Assembly: GCA_032718475.1 (NCBI GenBank)
Contig: JAUCBJ010001147.1
Span: 1-63,969 of the forward strand
Direction of reading: 5' to 3'
From: Nemertoderma westbladi
Lineage: Eukaryota; Xenacoelomorpha; Nemertodermatida; Nemertodermatidae
DNA: 63,969 nt
Shown here in pieces: positions 32,873-44,517 of the stretch (the first letter of the stretch is position 1; each line of letters opens with the position of its first letter). The position numbers were made by a program, and so were the translations under genes. Under the pieces are notes generated by a model. The model was not told the DNA's origin, did no database searches, and was given only the letters and a program-made list of their open reading frames with translations.

Positions 32873-35006
32873 TTACAGAGGGTGGTCGTATACCCTTTTG
32901 TAGATTTACTAACTTATCGCGTTCTAACGCGATACTCTGCTGCACTTCTTGCAACTCTAACCTACCTTCTCTTACTGTTCCCTTTAACTGTTGAACAGTC
33001 CCCTCCAACTCCCGGACCTGTTGGGAGGAACGTTCCTGATGTTCCTCCATCTGCCCGAGCAGGAGATCCATCCCTCGCCGTCGCTCATCCACCAACTCTA
33101 CCGCCAAAGCGGGAGCCGCCAACATAGTAGCGGGCAGACGAGGGATGGCGGGCGATAAATCGTTGATGTCTCGCTTGGCGTCCAGGACTGGAATTGACTT
33201 AAGGGCTGTTCTACTGGGTACAGGTAGTTTAGTACTGTGCAAAGGGAATTTAGAGTTAGGTTCTGGAAGTACAGGGGTCTCTATCACAGAGGGGGTGGCT
33301 TCGAGAACAGGCCTAATTATTTCAGGCTCATCTACTATAGTAGGGAGTCTTTCTACTCTGATAATTAGGTCTGTGTGTTCTGTACTACCTAAGTCTGCAC
33401 TAGCTAGTTGCCTTCTCACAGCTGGGGGCAAATTAGGCAATTTCTGACGGTGGAGCGTTCTTCTACGTCTGCTGGAACGAGATCTATTTCCTCCGCCTTC
33501 AGGATCTGTTGTATCGCCTTCATCAGATGATGTAAATCCCTGTCTCTTGGGAGTAGATCGACTTATCATCTGCATATGACTAGCTGTTCTCTGTTTATTT
33601 AAGTAGTCTTGCTTCTCTTGAAGATTTTCCAACTCTAGTTGGGCTGTCTCTTCAGATGCCCTCCGTTCTGCTGCTGCCACTGCCTCTGCCGCTTTTCTTT
33701 CCACTTCTACCGCTGCCTCTGCCACTTTTCTTTCAGCCTCTGCCGCTTTTGTTTCTGCTTCTGCCGCTGCCGCTGCCGCTGCCGCTGCCGTTGCCGCTTT
33801 TCATTCAACTTCTGCCGCCGCCGCTGCTGCTGTCTTTCTGTCTTCTATCTGCTTTTTCTTTAATTGTTCTTCCTGTTCTCTAGCGATGAGGATTCTTTCA
33901 TCAAATTTAGCCTGATCCGCGGCTAACATTTCCGCATCTAATGAGTCTAACACAAATTTGGCTCCCTCACTATTAGGGTGAAGTCCAGCTAGCCGTCTCC
34001 TCAACTCTTTGTCACCTATAAATCGTTGATAGTCCGACAGATCAATAGCATCCTTCTTCTGAGGTTTCTCTGATGTAACGTCGCTTTCCACCTGAGAAAA
34101 GGTAGCGTCTGTTGATTCTCCGTGGATCGCGCGCTCAGTTAGCTGAATTTTCCATTGGGTTGTTCCTTGGACTTTAAGACTCACCCGTTGGAACCAAGTC
34201 TTTACGGCGACTTGCAACGACGTGTCTTGGCTTCTCTTCGAGGCTTCCTCAAAGGCTGAAAGGATTAGTCTGATTCTTAGGATTCGTTCTCGAACTTGAT
34301 AAAGCAGCTCTCCCTGCTCTTGAGGTCCTTGGGGTTGTTGGAACAGTTGTTCATCTAATCGCTCCAAAGAGCTGAAGAATCCCTGTACATATCCGGCTGC
34401 CGACCTCTTCCACACAGCTGGATCTCTAGTGTCCTTTACCACTCCCATCCTGTATAAGTCCTCCCAGGCAGCTTCCGATAAGTTAAACGGGAGTCCGGGT
34501 CCGGGGAAGTTCCATTGCGTCTCGACAATAGACTTCAGTTCCTCCATTGTGTATCCCACATAACTGTCCTTGGTCGATCGCTTACTTCTCGCCCAATCGA
34601 TTTGATGTTCCTCCACCGCAATCAATACCCTAGTGAGTACGGCTTCAGGAAGAATGAGAAGTGGATCCGAATAAACTGCTTCTGCCATCTTTGCTCCGCG
34701 CTCGGGTGTCAACTCTACAGTATCTGAACTACTGGAGCTATTGGGCCGCTGAGAAATAAGTTCTCGGTTCGGGTGTTGCTGCTGTTTAACAGCTGCCTCT
34801 TGGTCCCGCCTGATTTGAGCCCGAGTGCCTATGATAGACCTACGGTGCTTTACTAGCCTAGGGTCTGATACTACTACTGGAGGGATGACCTTTCTTACAG
34901 TAGGAGGGGACTTGGATTTTGGTCTCAAATGTTCGGCACTCCTGTCGGAGTCGCAGACTGTTCTTTCTAGGAGACTATTTGACAGAGTTTGCTTTGTGTC
35001 AGCCAT
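32862..35006 (-). pseudogene. LTR-retrotransposon gag, minus-strand copy
   Basis: Starts MADTKQTLSNSLLERTVCDS and is open for about 715 codons except for one TGA at 33801-33803 inside an Ala/Glu-rich coiled-coil. Order: an N-terminal region, RRSIIGTRAQ, RSKRSTKDSYVGY, VETQWNFPGP, DPAVWKRSAAGYVQGFF, LSDYQRFIGDKELRRRLAG, coiled-coil (about residues 380-480, with GCN-repeat DNA), SSDEGDTTDPEGGGNRSRSS, DEPEIIRPV, second coiled-coil LEGTVQQLKGTVREG, then a stop after PPSVTLC. It is cut off where the 268-bp direct repeat begins; the plus-strand copy continues further. No protease or polymerase accompanies it. Confidence 0.75.
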
Positions 35007-35857
35007 GTTTGATTGTACAGTTGAATGCCTACTACTATAACGACAGTTAAAGTAAGTCTAGTAATTCAGTATCCACTGTAAGCCTAGTAATTAATTACCG
35101 ATACTGTTACTCAATGTAATGCGATATATATATAATATATTAGAATACCGGTATACACTTATAGTATATATATAAGTATTATTACAGACTAGGGTTTGTC
35201 ACAGAATACCGGTATATAATTTCAGCATAAATATATAGAAATATATATAATAAGCCTACCGTAAATACCGGTATACAGCATACACTTATAGTATATATAT
35301 AAGTATTATTACAGACTAGGGTTTGTCACAGAATACCGGTATATAATTTCAGCATAAATATATAGAAATATATATAATAAGCCTATCGTAAATACTGGTA
35401 ATGTCAATTATTTTACGATGCCTACATTTCTGAATTTTAGGATTACTTTCCTTTACTTTATTACTGTTATTAAGCGGTAGTTCAACTGATATTAAGACCT
35501 AATTGATGTATGACAGGCCTACTATTTTATAAATCGGTTTGAGTTGATTTATAATATATATATACCCGTATAATGGGTTTTTAACAATATTTGAAATAAA
35601 TGTTATTATTTCTGGTAAGGAGTCACTACACAGAAGCTGAACGCTCTCAGTGGAGTGCTACTAGTTGGACACTAAAACAAATAATTCTACTTTACTAAGT
35701 TACTTATTACTACAAATTACATACAATTACTGTGTAGGATTACAATTTCTAAATAAACACCAAAGTTACACGTACAAATTTTAGGGTAATTTCACAGGAA
35801 ATCTACAAACAATAGACAAATATATTTTTGTAAGATATATTTTGTAAATCTATTATT
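35007..35857 (-). repeat. LTR-like leader of minus gag with a ~125-bp tandem duplication
   Basis: Homologous in reverse to 29040-29760. Within it, 35143-35270 and 35271-35400 are near-identical tandem copies sharing CACTTATAGTATATATATAA and GACTAGGGTTTGTCACAG, each with ACCGGT words. Confidence 0.7.
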
Positions 35858-36125
35858 GTTCGCGCTTTCAGACCTTTAGCAGTTTAACCTGCCAATTTTA
35901 GGTGTCCTCTTGTTTATAAATCGACTTTAGCCTATAACAAGTATTTAGTGCACATGAAGTAACATTAGCCGAAGCCAGTCTATGCGCGATCATTCACCCA
36001 CAGTTAAGGGAGACTGGATTCGGGTGCTTTGAAGTTATTGCGTTGCAGACCTACGGTATTATTCGATTGATCGTTACTATATAATCTCTGACAATATTAT
36101 TCACTTTCGGGGAAATATTAACAGT
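35858..36125 (+). repeat. 268-bp direct repeat, copy 2
   Basis: Second copy of the repeat at 32603-32872, same orientation. It is followed by different sequence (TTCCTTTAGGACGTGG), while copy 1 runs into the truncated gag. Confidence 0.9.
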
Positions 36126-36885
36126 TCCTTTAGGACGTGGCGCTTTAAGTATAAAAACAGAGTTATGACTTATACTACACACAACGAGATGGCTACTGAT
36201 TTTCGTAAATAGCGCATTCTTTAGGAGATGCTTTATTATCTGTCACACTACTGCATACGACTTCACACTGCTGCACACTGATCTGTCGACCGTCACTGAA
36301 TTTGATCATATATAAGGAGGATAGCAACTGACACATGTAGGGATTATGAAATAGCATTTAATTCACACCAAAACCACTATAATGTAAGTCGCAATTGCTA
36401 CAGGTAACCGGTCCCTCTTACCTTCAGTAATCAAGAAGATTGGGGTTTTATGATTATTTATCGGTATTCTCCAAATATAACAACATATCCATCAACATAT
36501 AACAATTAATACCAGACAGTAAACAGAAGTAAAATAATGCAGTTTGGTATGCATTGCAGTACCGCAGGTGCCAAGTGACCAGTTGTTATGTGTATCCAGT
36601 CAGATAATAGATTTACGTTCTTATAATCAAAGCCGTCTAATGTTGGCCAAAGTGTGAAACTTCTACAGAAGCACAGAATTGTTTCCAAGCCGATGTTCTG
36701 AGGCTCAGAAAGGTAAACAAAAACCGTAATGCATTGCGCGGTTTTCCGTAGGCCTCTGTACAAGATAAAATGAAAATCGCTCTGATTGGCTGAGAGAGCT
36801 GAACAAAGAGATGTTCCACGTTTACAGTAAATCAGCTGATAGATTTCGTCATCTGAGTTCCAGTCTTTTAGAGTATTAGGCGCAT
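36126..36885. other. no gene seen
   Basis: A TATAAAA word at 36151 lies just after direct repeat 2. A patch with similarity to spliced host DNA could not be supported. Short open frames lack features. Confidence 0.4.
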
Positions 36886-37066
36886 TGCGGCAGAAAATGG
36901 CTTGTTATGTCCACTAAAGCACTTACACGGTACATTGCGGAGAAAATGGCTTGTTGTGTCCGCTAAAACACCTACACGGTACATTGCGGAGAAAATGGCT
37001 TGTTATGTCCGCTAAAACACCTACACGGTACATTGCGGAGAAAAATGACTTGTTATATCCGCAAAA
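36886..37066 (+). repeat. 49-bp tandem repeat, ~3.7 units
   Basis: Units begin ACGGTACATTGCGGAGAAAA and continue TGGCTTGTTATGTCCGCTAA; starts at 36927, 36976 and 37025 give the 49-bp period. Confidence 0.9.
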
Positions 37067-37222
37067 GCTTTTACAAATGGAGAAGTACGGATTCCTAATC
37101 TTACAGACAATATCATTCCATTAAACCGCTCGCAACATGTTGCACAACTCTTTTAAGTTGTTTCTGCCCCACTATCTCCAAATTTTCAAACCTGTACTCC
37201 TCAATCATCAGTTAGTGACAAT

Positions 37223-37757
37223 GTGAGTTCAAATAAAAACAAACTTTTCTCATCTGAGGTTATATTTGACCCTGACAACCAAATGTCTTCTATCCAAAGA
37301 CGAGAATTCCTTAATTTGTTGTCAGAGTTTGACAATGTCTTTGATCCAGATATTTCTTGCTACAATGACTATAGTGGGGTCATCAGGGCAACAGTAAATA
37401 TCGGATCAGTTGCCCCTCCACCAACTAAGAGCCATATACCTTTGTACAACCAATCAAATCTTATTCAACTTCAAAAGGAAATTGATAATCTTGAGCGTTT
37501 AGGAGTTTTATGTAAACCTGAAGATTTTGGCATTGAGGTTTTACATGTACAGTATCTCCAAGTTTTCTTGTAAAAAAAAACCATCAGGAGGATTTCGTTT
37601 TGTTACGGCATTTAATCAACTAGCCCAATACACACGACCTCCACCTTCAATGAGTATCAAATGTGATGATGCCTTGCGCCGAATTTCCTCATGGGCTTAT
37701 ATTATTATTACAGACCTTACCAAAGGATTTTTTCAGATTAATGCAATGCCATACCTA
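37223..37757 (+). pseudogene. Ty3/Gypsy reverse transcriptase, 5' part
   Basis: A spacer region (LLSEFDNVFDPDISCYNDY, NLERLGVLCKPED), a one-base frame change near 37555, then KKPSGGFRFVTAFNQLAQYT and YIIITDLTKGFFQI, the first RT blocks including the catalytic Asp of TDLTKGFFQI. The frame breaks off at MPYL, where the tandem 3-kb units are inserted; the continuation starts at 46026. Confidence 0.8.
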
Positions 37758-37760
37758 GGT

Positions 37761-40700
37761 GGGATAAATATTTCTCCATTTGACGCAACACCGCCGCGGC
37801 CGCTATGAGGGAGGTGAATACCGCGGCCGCTCCTAAAGCCGCAGGCCATCGCTAACTATATAGGTTAACTTGGGATTCTGGGGGACTTTTCGATGAAGGA
37901 ACTGACCAAATTTTTTTATTTTCTCACCAGGGGAGCGGCTCGAGATTCTAAGATATTAGCAACTCTAACATTATTAAATCTAACCCTTCGACGGACACGG
38001 CGGACAAAAAACCGTCATTTTTTCGACAATTTTAAAATTTTTTTGAAAGGCGCTCTACAGTGGCTCGAAAAAACCCTAGGTTATTGCTTAGCCGACGCCG
38101 GGATACGATAGAAGCGATTAATTAGTGAATTCGTTTTTTTTTTCAAAAAAGATTACCATGCCTTTTTTCCGAAAATGTCCGTCAAAGTTGAAAAAACGGA
38201 CAAAATGACTTTGCGGGATCCGCTATAACTCGGCTAATATTAATCGTACGGGGACGAAAGTAACGCGGTTGGAAAGGGGAAGAGTGGTACTACCTTCGTA
38301 TCGAATGGGGGTAAGATATTTATTAAAATTTCGGGTGGAAAAAGGGGCTGTAAATTTGTATGTTTTTGTCCGTCTTTTTTGGAAAACTTATTTCCGAAAT
38401 GTTTAATTCGACAACGCGGGTAGGAATCCACTAATTCTTTTATGAAACTCGTAGAAGACCATTGGGGCTACGTTCCTATCGAATGGGGGTACAAAAAATA
38501 TGTCGGCAATAGGGGCCAAAAAGGGCCAGAATTTGTAAAGTAGTTTTTATCGAATAATTTTTTATTTTTAACTTTAGTTGGTTAAGGTACATTCTATACA
38601 GTCAATATCCATACGGGGAATTCAAATATGCTATCGGTTTTGCTCCAAGGATGATATTAAAAAAATGAGGGCCAAAATTATAATTTCGCGCTTCAAACTT
38701 GCTTCGCGGGAAATCGTCTAGCTCGAAAACTACTTAACTTACGGGAGATTTGTTTACACAGACTTATAGTGCGTTAAATTATCTATCTAACAGCGTTAAT
38801 CACAGCGCCGGAGGTATTATAAAACTGGAGCGGCAGGCGATCGTGTGAAATATAATATTTATAAAAAGGGACGAAAATTTTTTTTTTAACAAATCGCTAT
38901 TCCATTATAATTTAGCGTATTGCGCCAAAAGTACCTGTAAAAAGTATCAAATTAACTCCGCTATCTTTTATCTTAACATTTATAATTAAAATTACGAATT
39001 TTAAGGGTCGAAAAATATCGCGTTATTTTGGCCCTTTTTTTTAATTTTTTTGGGGCCAAAAATAACCCCTTCTCAAAAGATTAAGAAAAAAATTACGGCA
39101 AAGAATATACCAATTTTATTGAATTTGGACCACCAGAACCGAAGTTAGTGCGATTTTAGTGAAAAAATAAAAATAATTTTTTTTGCAAAAAAATTAAGAA
39201 TGGTCAGGTCAATATTGGATTTCGAACCCGCGAACTTAGGTTTCATTAACGTGATTGATAACCACTAGACTATGTGACCAAGAGAATTTGAAATTTTCGA
39301 GTGACTATTTTTAAACATAAATAACTTCGGTTCTACAGGGCCGTTTAATCTGAAACTTTTTTCATTAGATAGAGGATAGATTGTAGTGTGTGAAATAGGA
39401 TAAAACTTGGGAAAAGACTTATGTGCACTAAGTGCAAAATGCACTTAAATAGTGAATATTTTTTCGATATTTCAAACACTATTATTTCCAGTTCTATTCA
39501 TCGTAGAATGTTATTTTTTGGATTAAAATGTAGTTTGGAATGATTTCTAACTATAATCGTAACATTTGATTAACTTTTTATGTCTATAAAGTGACTTAAA
39601 ATGTCCATGAATATGGTCCAAAATCGCAAATCCAGATTTATTAAATTGGATTTTTGACACTTTTAGCGACTGACACTTGATCATACACCATCGTAGATCG
39701 GTAGAGGATAAACATAAGTTTGTTAAATAAGAGCCACCATTACGATCTGCTAAAGTGCATTTGTATAAATAAGTGTGCAAAAGTGCAAATTTTTTAATAA
39801 GGTCAAATTATATAGTATTGGGTTATTTTCTTTGCAGATACTTTATTTTCATATTAATATGTTGTTTGAACCTTACTGAGCGCATTAGAGGATATGTGTA
39901 CAAATAACCGGCCCTTATGAGGCTTCGATTGGGTAAATTAATAAAACATAAGGTTGTATAGTATAATATTCTAAAAACCAGTGTGATATTAAATGCACTT
40001 TAAATAATAAATAGAGATCAAATAACAATTGGACCACACAATTAAAAACTCGCACAATTTTGTACTTATTATATCGCTTCAAATTAATTCAACAGTGGAT
40101 ATTTGGGGGAAGGGGGAAGTTACAGTGTGCATTGGGGGAAGTTTGGTGAACTGCATTTATGCAGTGAATCCAAACTCCCCCCTTTGATATATCATATACT
40201 TAAGACATGCTAGGGTGACGGGGAAATATTTGTTACTGTCACACTTTGCTTCCATTTATCCTATCCTTTATTATTACCCCAGTCAGATAAGAGATAATAA
40301 ATCAGTAAAAACTAAACTAAACTGTCTTTCATGCAAACAAATTTCTAACTAAAGACGGGTGAATGACCATGACCATGGAAATAATTTTAAATATAATTGT
40401 ATATCAACTATTTGGGGAGGCTTCCAAGTTAAACCCGAAAACAATTATTTTGTTACATATATACTGTAGTAAATAACGTTGTATGTTCTTCTTCCTCTCA
40501 TAATAAAATATAAATGAAATATCTCAGATAGCTATGCCCTGTAACTTTTCACAACCAAAATATTTAAGTGTGAAAAGTGTAGGCCTACCACACTCCGCCC
40601 AAACAACCGCCAACGCCAGCCAACAAATTTAACAAAAGGTTACATACATGTTGGGTTCATGACGAGATGAGTGAAAATTGATCGCGTAATATAAAGTAAA

Positions 40701-40787
40701 AAATTAAGAGACGGGCTGGCTCTCCTCCACTTTCTTACCCCATGGATATGTTGTTGTTATAATCTAATATTGGGGCGGCTTTCTCTC
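37761..40787 (+). mobile_element. 3,027-bp repeat unit, copy 1
   Basis: Begins GGGATAAATATTTCTCCATT, contains two GCGGCCGC (NotI) sites within its first 70 bases, and ends GGGGCGGCTTTCTCTC. No terminal inverted repeats. A tRNA-like segment lies at 39207-39279 on the minus strand. The GGT triplet borders it on both sides (37758-37760, 40788-40790). Its small ORFs (for example 72 codons starting MKELTKFFYF) are shared with copy 2 only because the DNA is duplicated. Confidence 0.85.
39207..39279 (-). other. tRNA-like segment in copy 1
   Basis: A 73-base stretch on the minus strand with GTCTAGTGGTTA (A-box-like) and GGTTCGAAATCC (B-box-like). The first five bases GGTCA pair with the last five TGACC. 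The D, anticodon and T stems pair poorly, so it is a tRNA-derived promoter-like head or a pseudogene, not a working tRNA. Confidence 0.5.
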
Positions 40788-41718
40788 GGTGGGATAAATA
40801 TTTCTCCATTTGACGCAACACTGCCGCGGCCGCTATGAGGGAGGTGAATACCGCGGCCGCTCCTAAAGCCGCAGGCCATCGCTAACTATATAGGTTAACT
40901 TGGGATTCTGGGGGACTTTTCGATGAAGGAACTGACCAAATTTTTTTATTTTCTCACCAGGGGAGCGGCTCGGAATTCTAAGATATTAGCAACTCTAACA
41001 TTATTAAATCTAACCCTTCGACGGACACGGCGGACAAAAAACCGTCATTTTTTCGACAATTTTAAAATTTTTTTGAAAGGCGCTCTACAGTGGCTCGAAA
41101 AAACCCTAGGTTATTGCTTAGCCGACGCCGGGATACGATAGAAGGGATTAATTAGTGAATTCGTTTTTTTTTTCAAAAAAGATTACCACGCCTTTTTTCC
41201 GAAAATGTCCGTCAAAGTTGAAAAAACGGACAAAATGGCTTTGCGGGATCCGCTCTGACTCGGCTAATATTAATCGTACGGGGACGAAAGTAACGCGGTT
41301 GGAAAGGGGAAGAGTGGTACTACCTTCGTATCGAATGGGGGTAAGATATTTATTAAAATTTCGGGTAGAAAAAGGGGCTGTAAATTTGTACGTTTTTGTC
41401 CGTCTTTTTTGGAAAACTTATTTCCGAAATGTTTAATTCGACAACGCGGGTAGGAATCCACTAATTCTTTTATGAAACTCGTAGAAGACCATTGGGGCTA
41501 CGTTCCTATCGAATGGGGGTACAAAAAATATGTCGGCAATAGGGGCCAAAAAGGGCCAGAATTTGTAAAGTAGTTTTTATCGAATAATTTTTTATTTTTA
41601 ACTTTAGTTGGTTAAGGTACATTCTATACAGTCAATATCCATACAGGGAATTCAAATATGCTATCGGTTTTGCTCCAAGGATGATATTAGAAAAATGAGG
41701 GCCAAAATTATAATTTCG

Positions 41719-43587
41719 GAAGTTTTACTGGTGGAACTTTTACTTCCTAAAACTAAACCTATTTTAATCGGTACTTTATATCGGCCCCCTAAACAATCAG
41801 ATTTTTTGCAAAATTTTGAAAATACAATTTTATGTAATCTTAGGTCAGACTGTGAAATATATTTCTTAGGTGATTTTAATATCTGTTACCATCACAAAGC
41901 ATCCCCCATCTGTAAACAGTACCAAAGTATTTTAAATTTGTTTGGTTTAAAACAAATTATTGGAGATTCTACCAGAATTACCAGTAAAACTTCTACTTTA
42001 CTAGATCACATCCTTTGTAATAATACCGATATTATTTCTCAATCTGGGGTTTTACCTATAGGTCTAAGCGATCATTTTATAGTTTTTTGCACAAGAAAGA
42101 CACAAAAATCTTTTTTCGGGGATCATAAAACAGTAACAGTTAGGTCTATGAAAAATTACAGCAAGGAACGCTTTTTAAGTTTGTTAGTTAATTCTGACTG
42201 CTGGGAACCCTGTTTTAAGGCCGCTGACATTAACCTTGCGTACACTGTTTTTAAAGATATATTTTTAAAGGCACTTAATACTGTAGCACCAATTAAAGAA
42301 ATTAGTCTTAAACAACGCACTGAGCCCTGGATGACCTCGGGTATTCTTAGTAATATCAGAGAAAGAGATAACTATTTGTATAAATTTAGGAAATACCGTG
42401 TTTTAGCTGATTATAATAATTACTGCAAATATAGAAACCTTGTCCAACGGGAAATAAAAAAAGCTAAATCTGAATATTTGTACAACAAAATAAGTGAGAA
42501 TAAAGATAATCCAAAAAGTCTATGGTCTACCCTAAAATCTTTAGGTTATAAAAACCTTAAATCTAAATCGAATATTGTTCTGCAAGATAACGGTGAGCTG
42601 ATTCATGATCATACTCTAGTTAGTAATTTATTTAATAATTATTTTACTAATGTTGCCTCTAATTTAGTTAAGAAGTTACCGTTATCAAGTAATAAATATA
42701 GTATAGGGTCCGAAACTCTAAATAATTTTTATTTAGAAAAGTTACAAAATTCAGAAAAGTTATTTTTAAAACCCGTTTCTGAGGATTTCGTTTTTAAAAA
42801 TCTACTTAGCCTATCAGCATCAAAAAGTACCGGTCTAGACCTAAACTATGGTCTAAACTAACTACGGTCTAGACTTAAAGAAGGTAACTAAGTTTGAAGT
42901 CACTAGTAATGGACATAAGATTGAAAATAAAAAGGAAGTTAAATATTTAGGCGCCACATTGGATAACTGCTTATCAGGAGAAAGTACAGTGAAAAATATT
43001 TTCTCGAAAGTTAACAGTAGGCTTAGGTTTCTATACAGAAATAAAAATAGTTTGAACACCGACTCCCGCAAGTTACTTTGCTCTTCTTTAATACAGTGTC
43101 ACATGGACTATGCGTGCTCTTCTTGGTATGAAGGCTTAACCAAACAGCTTAAATGTAAATTACAAGTAGCTCAGAATAAAGTAGTACGATTTATTAAAGA
43201 CTACAAACCTAGGCACCACCTAACTCCAGATGACTTTTCTGAATCTGGACTACTTAACTTAGATAGTAGAGTTAAGCAGCTACTGTACGCCTTAACCATG
43301 TGCATAAAGTGTATAATGGTAAATGTCCCAATTACCTAAAACAAAAATTCAACAGAGTACGCGATACACACTCTTACAGTACCAGAGCTAGTGCTTCAAA
43401 CTTCTACCTCCCGAATTGTAAATCCTTTGAATCTGATACTTTCTTTTTTAACGGCATTAAAAATTGGAACGCTCTGCCTAATGAAATTAAAAACCTAGAT
43501 AATCAACATTCTTTTAAATCTGCAGTTAAATCTCATCTCCGTGTGCAATGTAAAAATAGGTACAATAGTCCTACAGTAAGTTATTAG
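41719..43587 (+). pseudogene. LINE ORF2: endonuclease and C-terminus, RT core deleted
   Basis: The endonuclease half has LIGTLYRPP, FLGDFNICYHH, STLLDHILCN and LSDHFIVF, followed by the usual linker (SLWSTLKSLGYK, NNYFTNVASNL) up to LSASKSTGLD, where reverse transcriptase should begin. The RT core is missing. The frame resumes with VKYLGATLDNCLSGE, FLYRNKNSL, VRFIKDYKPRHHL and ends FNGIKNWNALPNEIKNL before a TAG at 43585. GGTCTAGAC stands on both sides of the deletion (42831-42839 and 42867-42875). Confidence 0.8.
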
Positions 43588-43920
43588 TTTATTAATTATT
43601 TACTATTTCTGTATTTATACTGTAATTACGTTTTATAATAAATTGTTCTGTACATTACATCTTTATCGTTGAGTCGGGCATTGTCACGCTCTCGGTAAAG
43701 TTGTACATGTACATAGTGTAATTACGTTTTATATTGGTTTTAGGTTAGCGTAGTGTAATATTGTATTTGTAACCAAGTAACATAAAGGACCCCCTTGGAA
43801 ATAAGCTGCAAAGCTTTAGGGGTAATGCTATATGTTATGTTGGACAATACCTTTATACCGGTACATTGTTTGGTGTATTTGTTATTGTTTTTACATAATG
43901 TATAAATAAATCTATCTATA
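41719..43920 (+). mobile_element. CR1/L2-like LINE, 5'-truncated and internally deleted
   Basis: Inserted in repeat unit 2: the unit resumes after a 4-bp TTCG duplication (ends 41718 and 43921-43924). The 3' end is a short A/T microsatellite-like tail (AATAAATCTATCTATA), as in L2/CR1 elements. About 2.2 kb remain. Confidence 0.8.
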
Positions 43921-44444
43921 TTCGCGCTTCAAACTTGCTTCGCGGGAAATCGTCTAGCTCAAAAACTACTTAACTTACGGGAGATTTGTTTACACAGACT
44001 TATAGTGCGTTAAATTATCTATCTAACAGCGTTAATCACAGCGCCGGAGGTATTATAAAACTGGAGCGGCAGGCGATCGTGTGAAATATAATATTTATAA
44101 AAAGGGACGAAAAATTTTTTTTTTTAACAAATCGCTATTCCATTATAATTTAGCGCATTGCGCCAAAAGCACCTGTAAAAAGTATCAAATTAACTCCGCT
44201 ATCTTTTATCTTAACATATATAATTAAAATTACGAATTTTAAGGGTCGAAAAATATCGCGTTATTTTGGCCCTTTTTTTTAATTTTTTTGGGGCCAAAAA
44301 TAACCCCTTCTCAAAAGATTAAGAAAAAAATTACGGCAAAGAATATACCAATTTTATTGAATTTGGACCACCAGAACCGAAGTTAGAGCGATTTTAGTGA
44401 AAAAATAAAAATAATTTTTTTTGCAAAAAAATTAAGAATGGTCA

Positions 44445-44517
44445 GGTCAATATTGGATTTCGAACCCGCGAACTTAGGTTTCATTAACGTGATTGATAAC
44501 CACTAGACTATGTGACC
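44445..44517 (-). other. tRNA-like segment in copy 2
   Basis: Same tRNA-like block as in copy 1 with A-box- and B-box-like words retained and 5-bp terminal pairing. Confidence 0.5.

Noticed and set aside
33639-33883. Plus-strand Cys/Leu-rich ORFs
   Set aside because: Complement of the GCN-repeat coiled-coil of the minus-strand gag.
37893-38111. 72-aa ORF conserved in both 3-kb units
   Set aside because: Conservation reflects only the recent tandem duplication; codon use and composition look random.
39207-39279. Functional tRNA gene
   Set aside because: D, anticodon and T stems do not pair adequately; kept only as tRNA-like.
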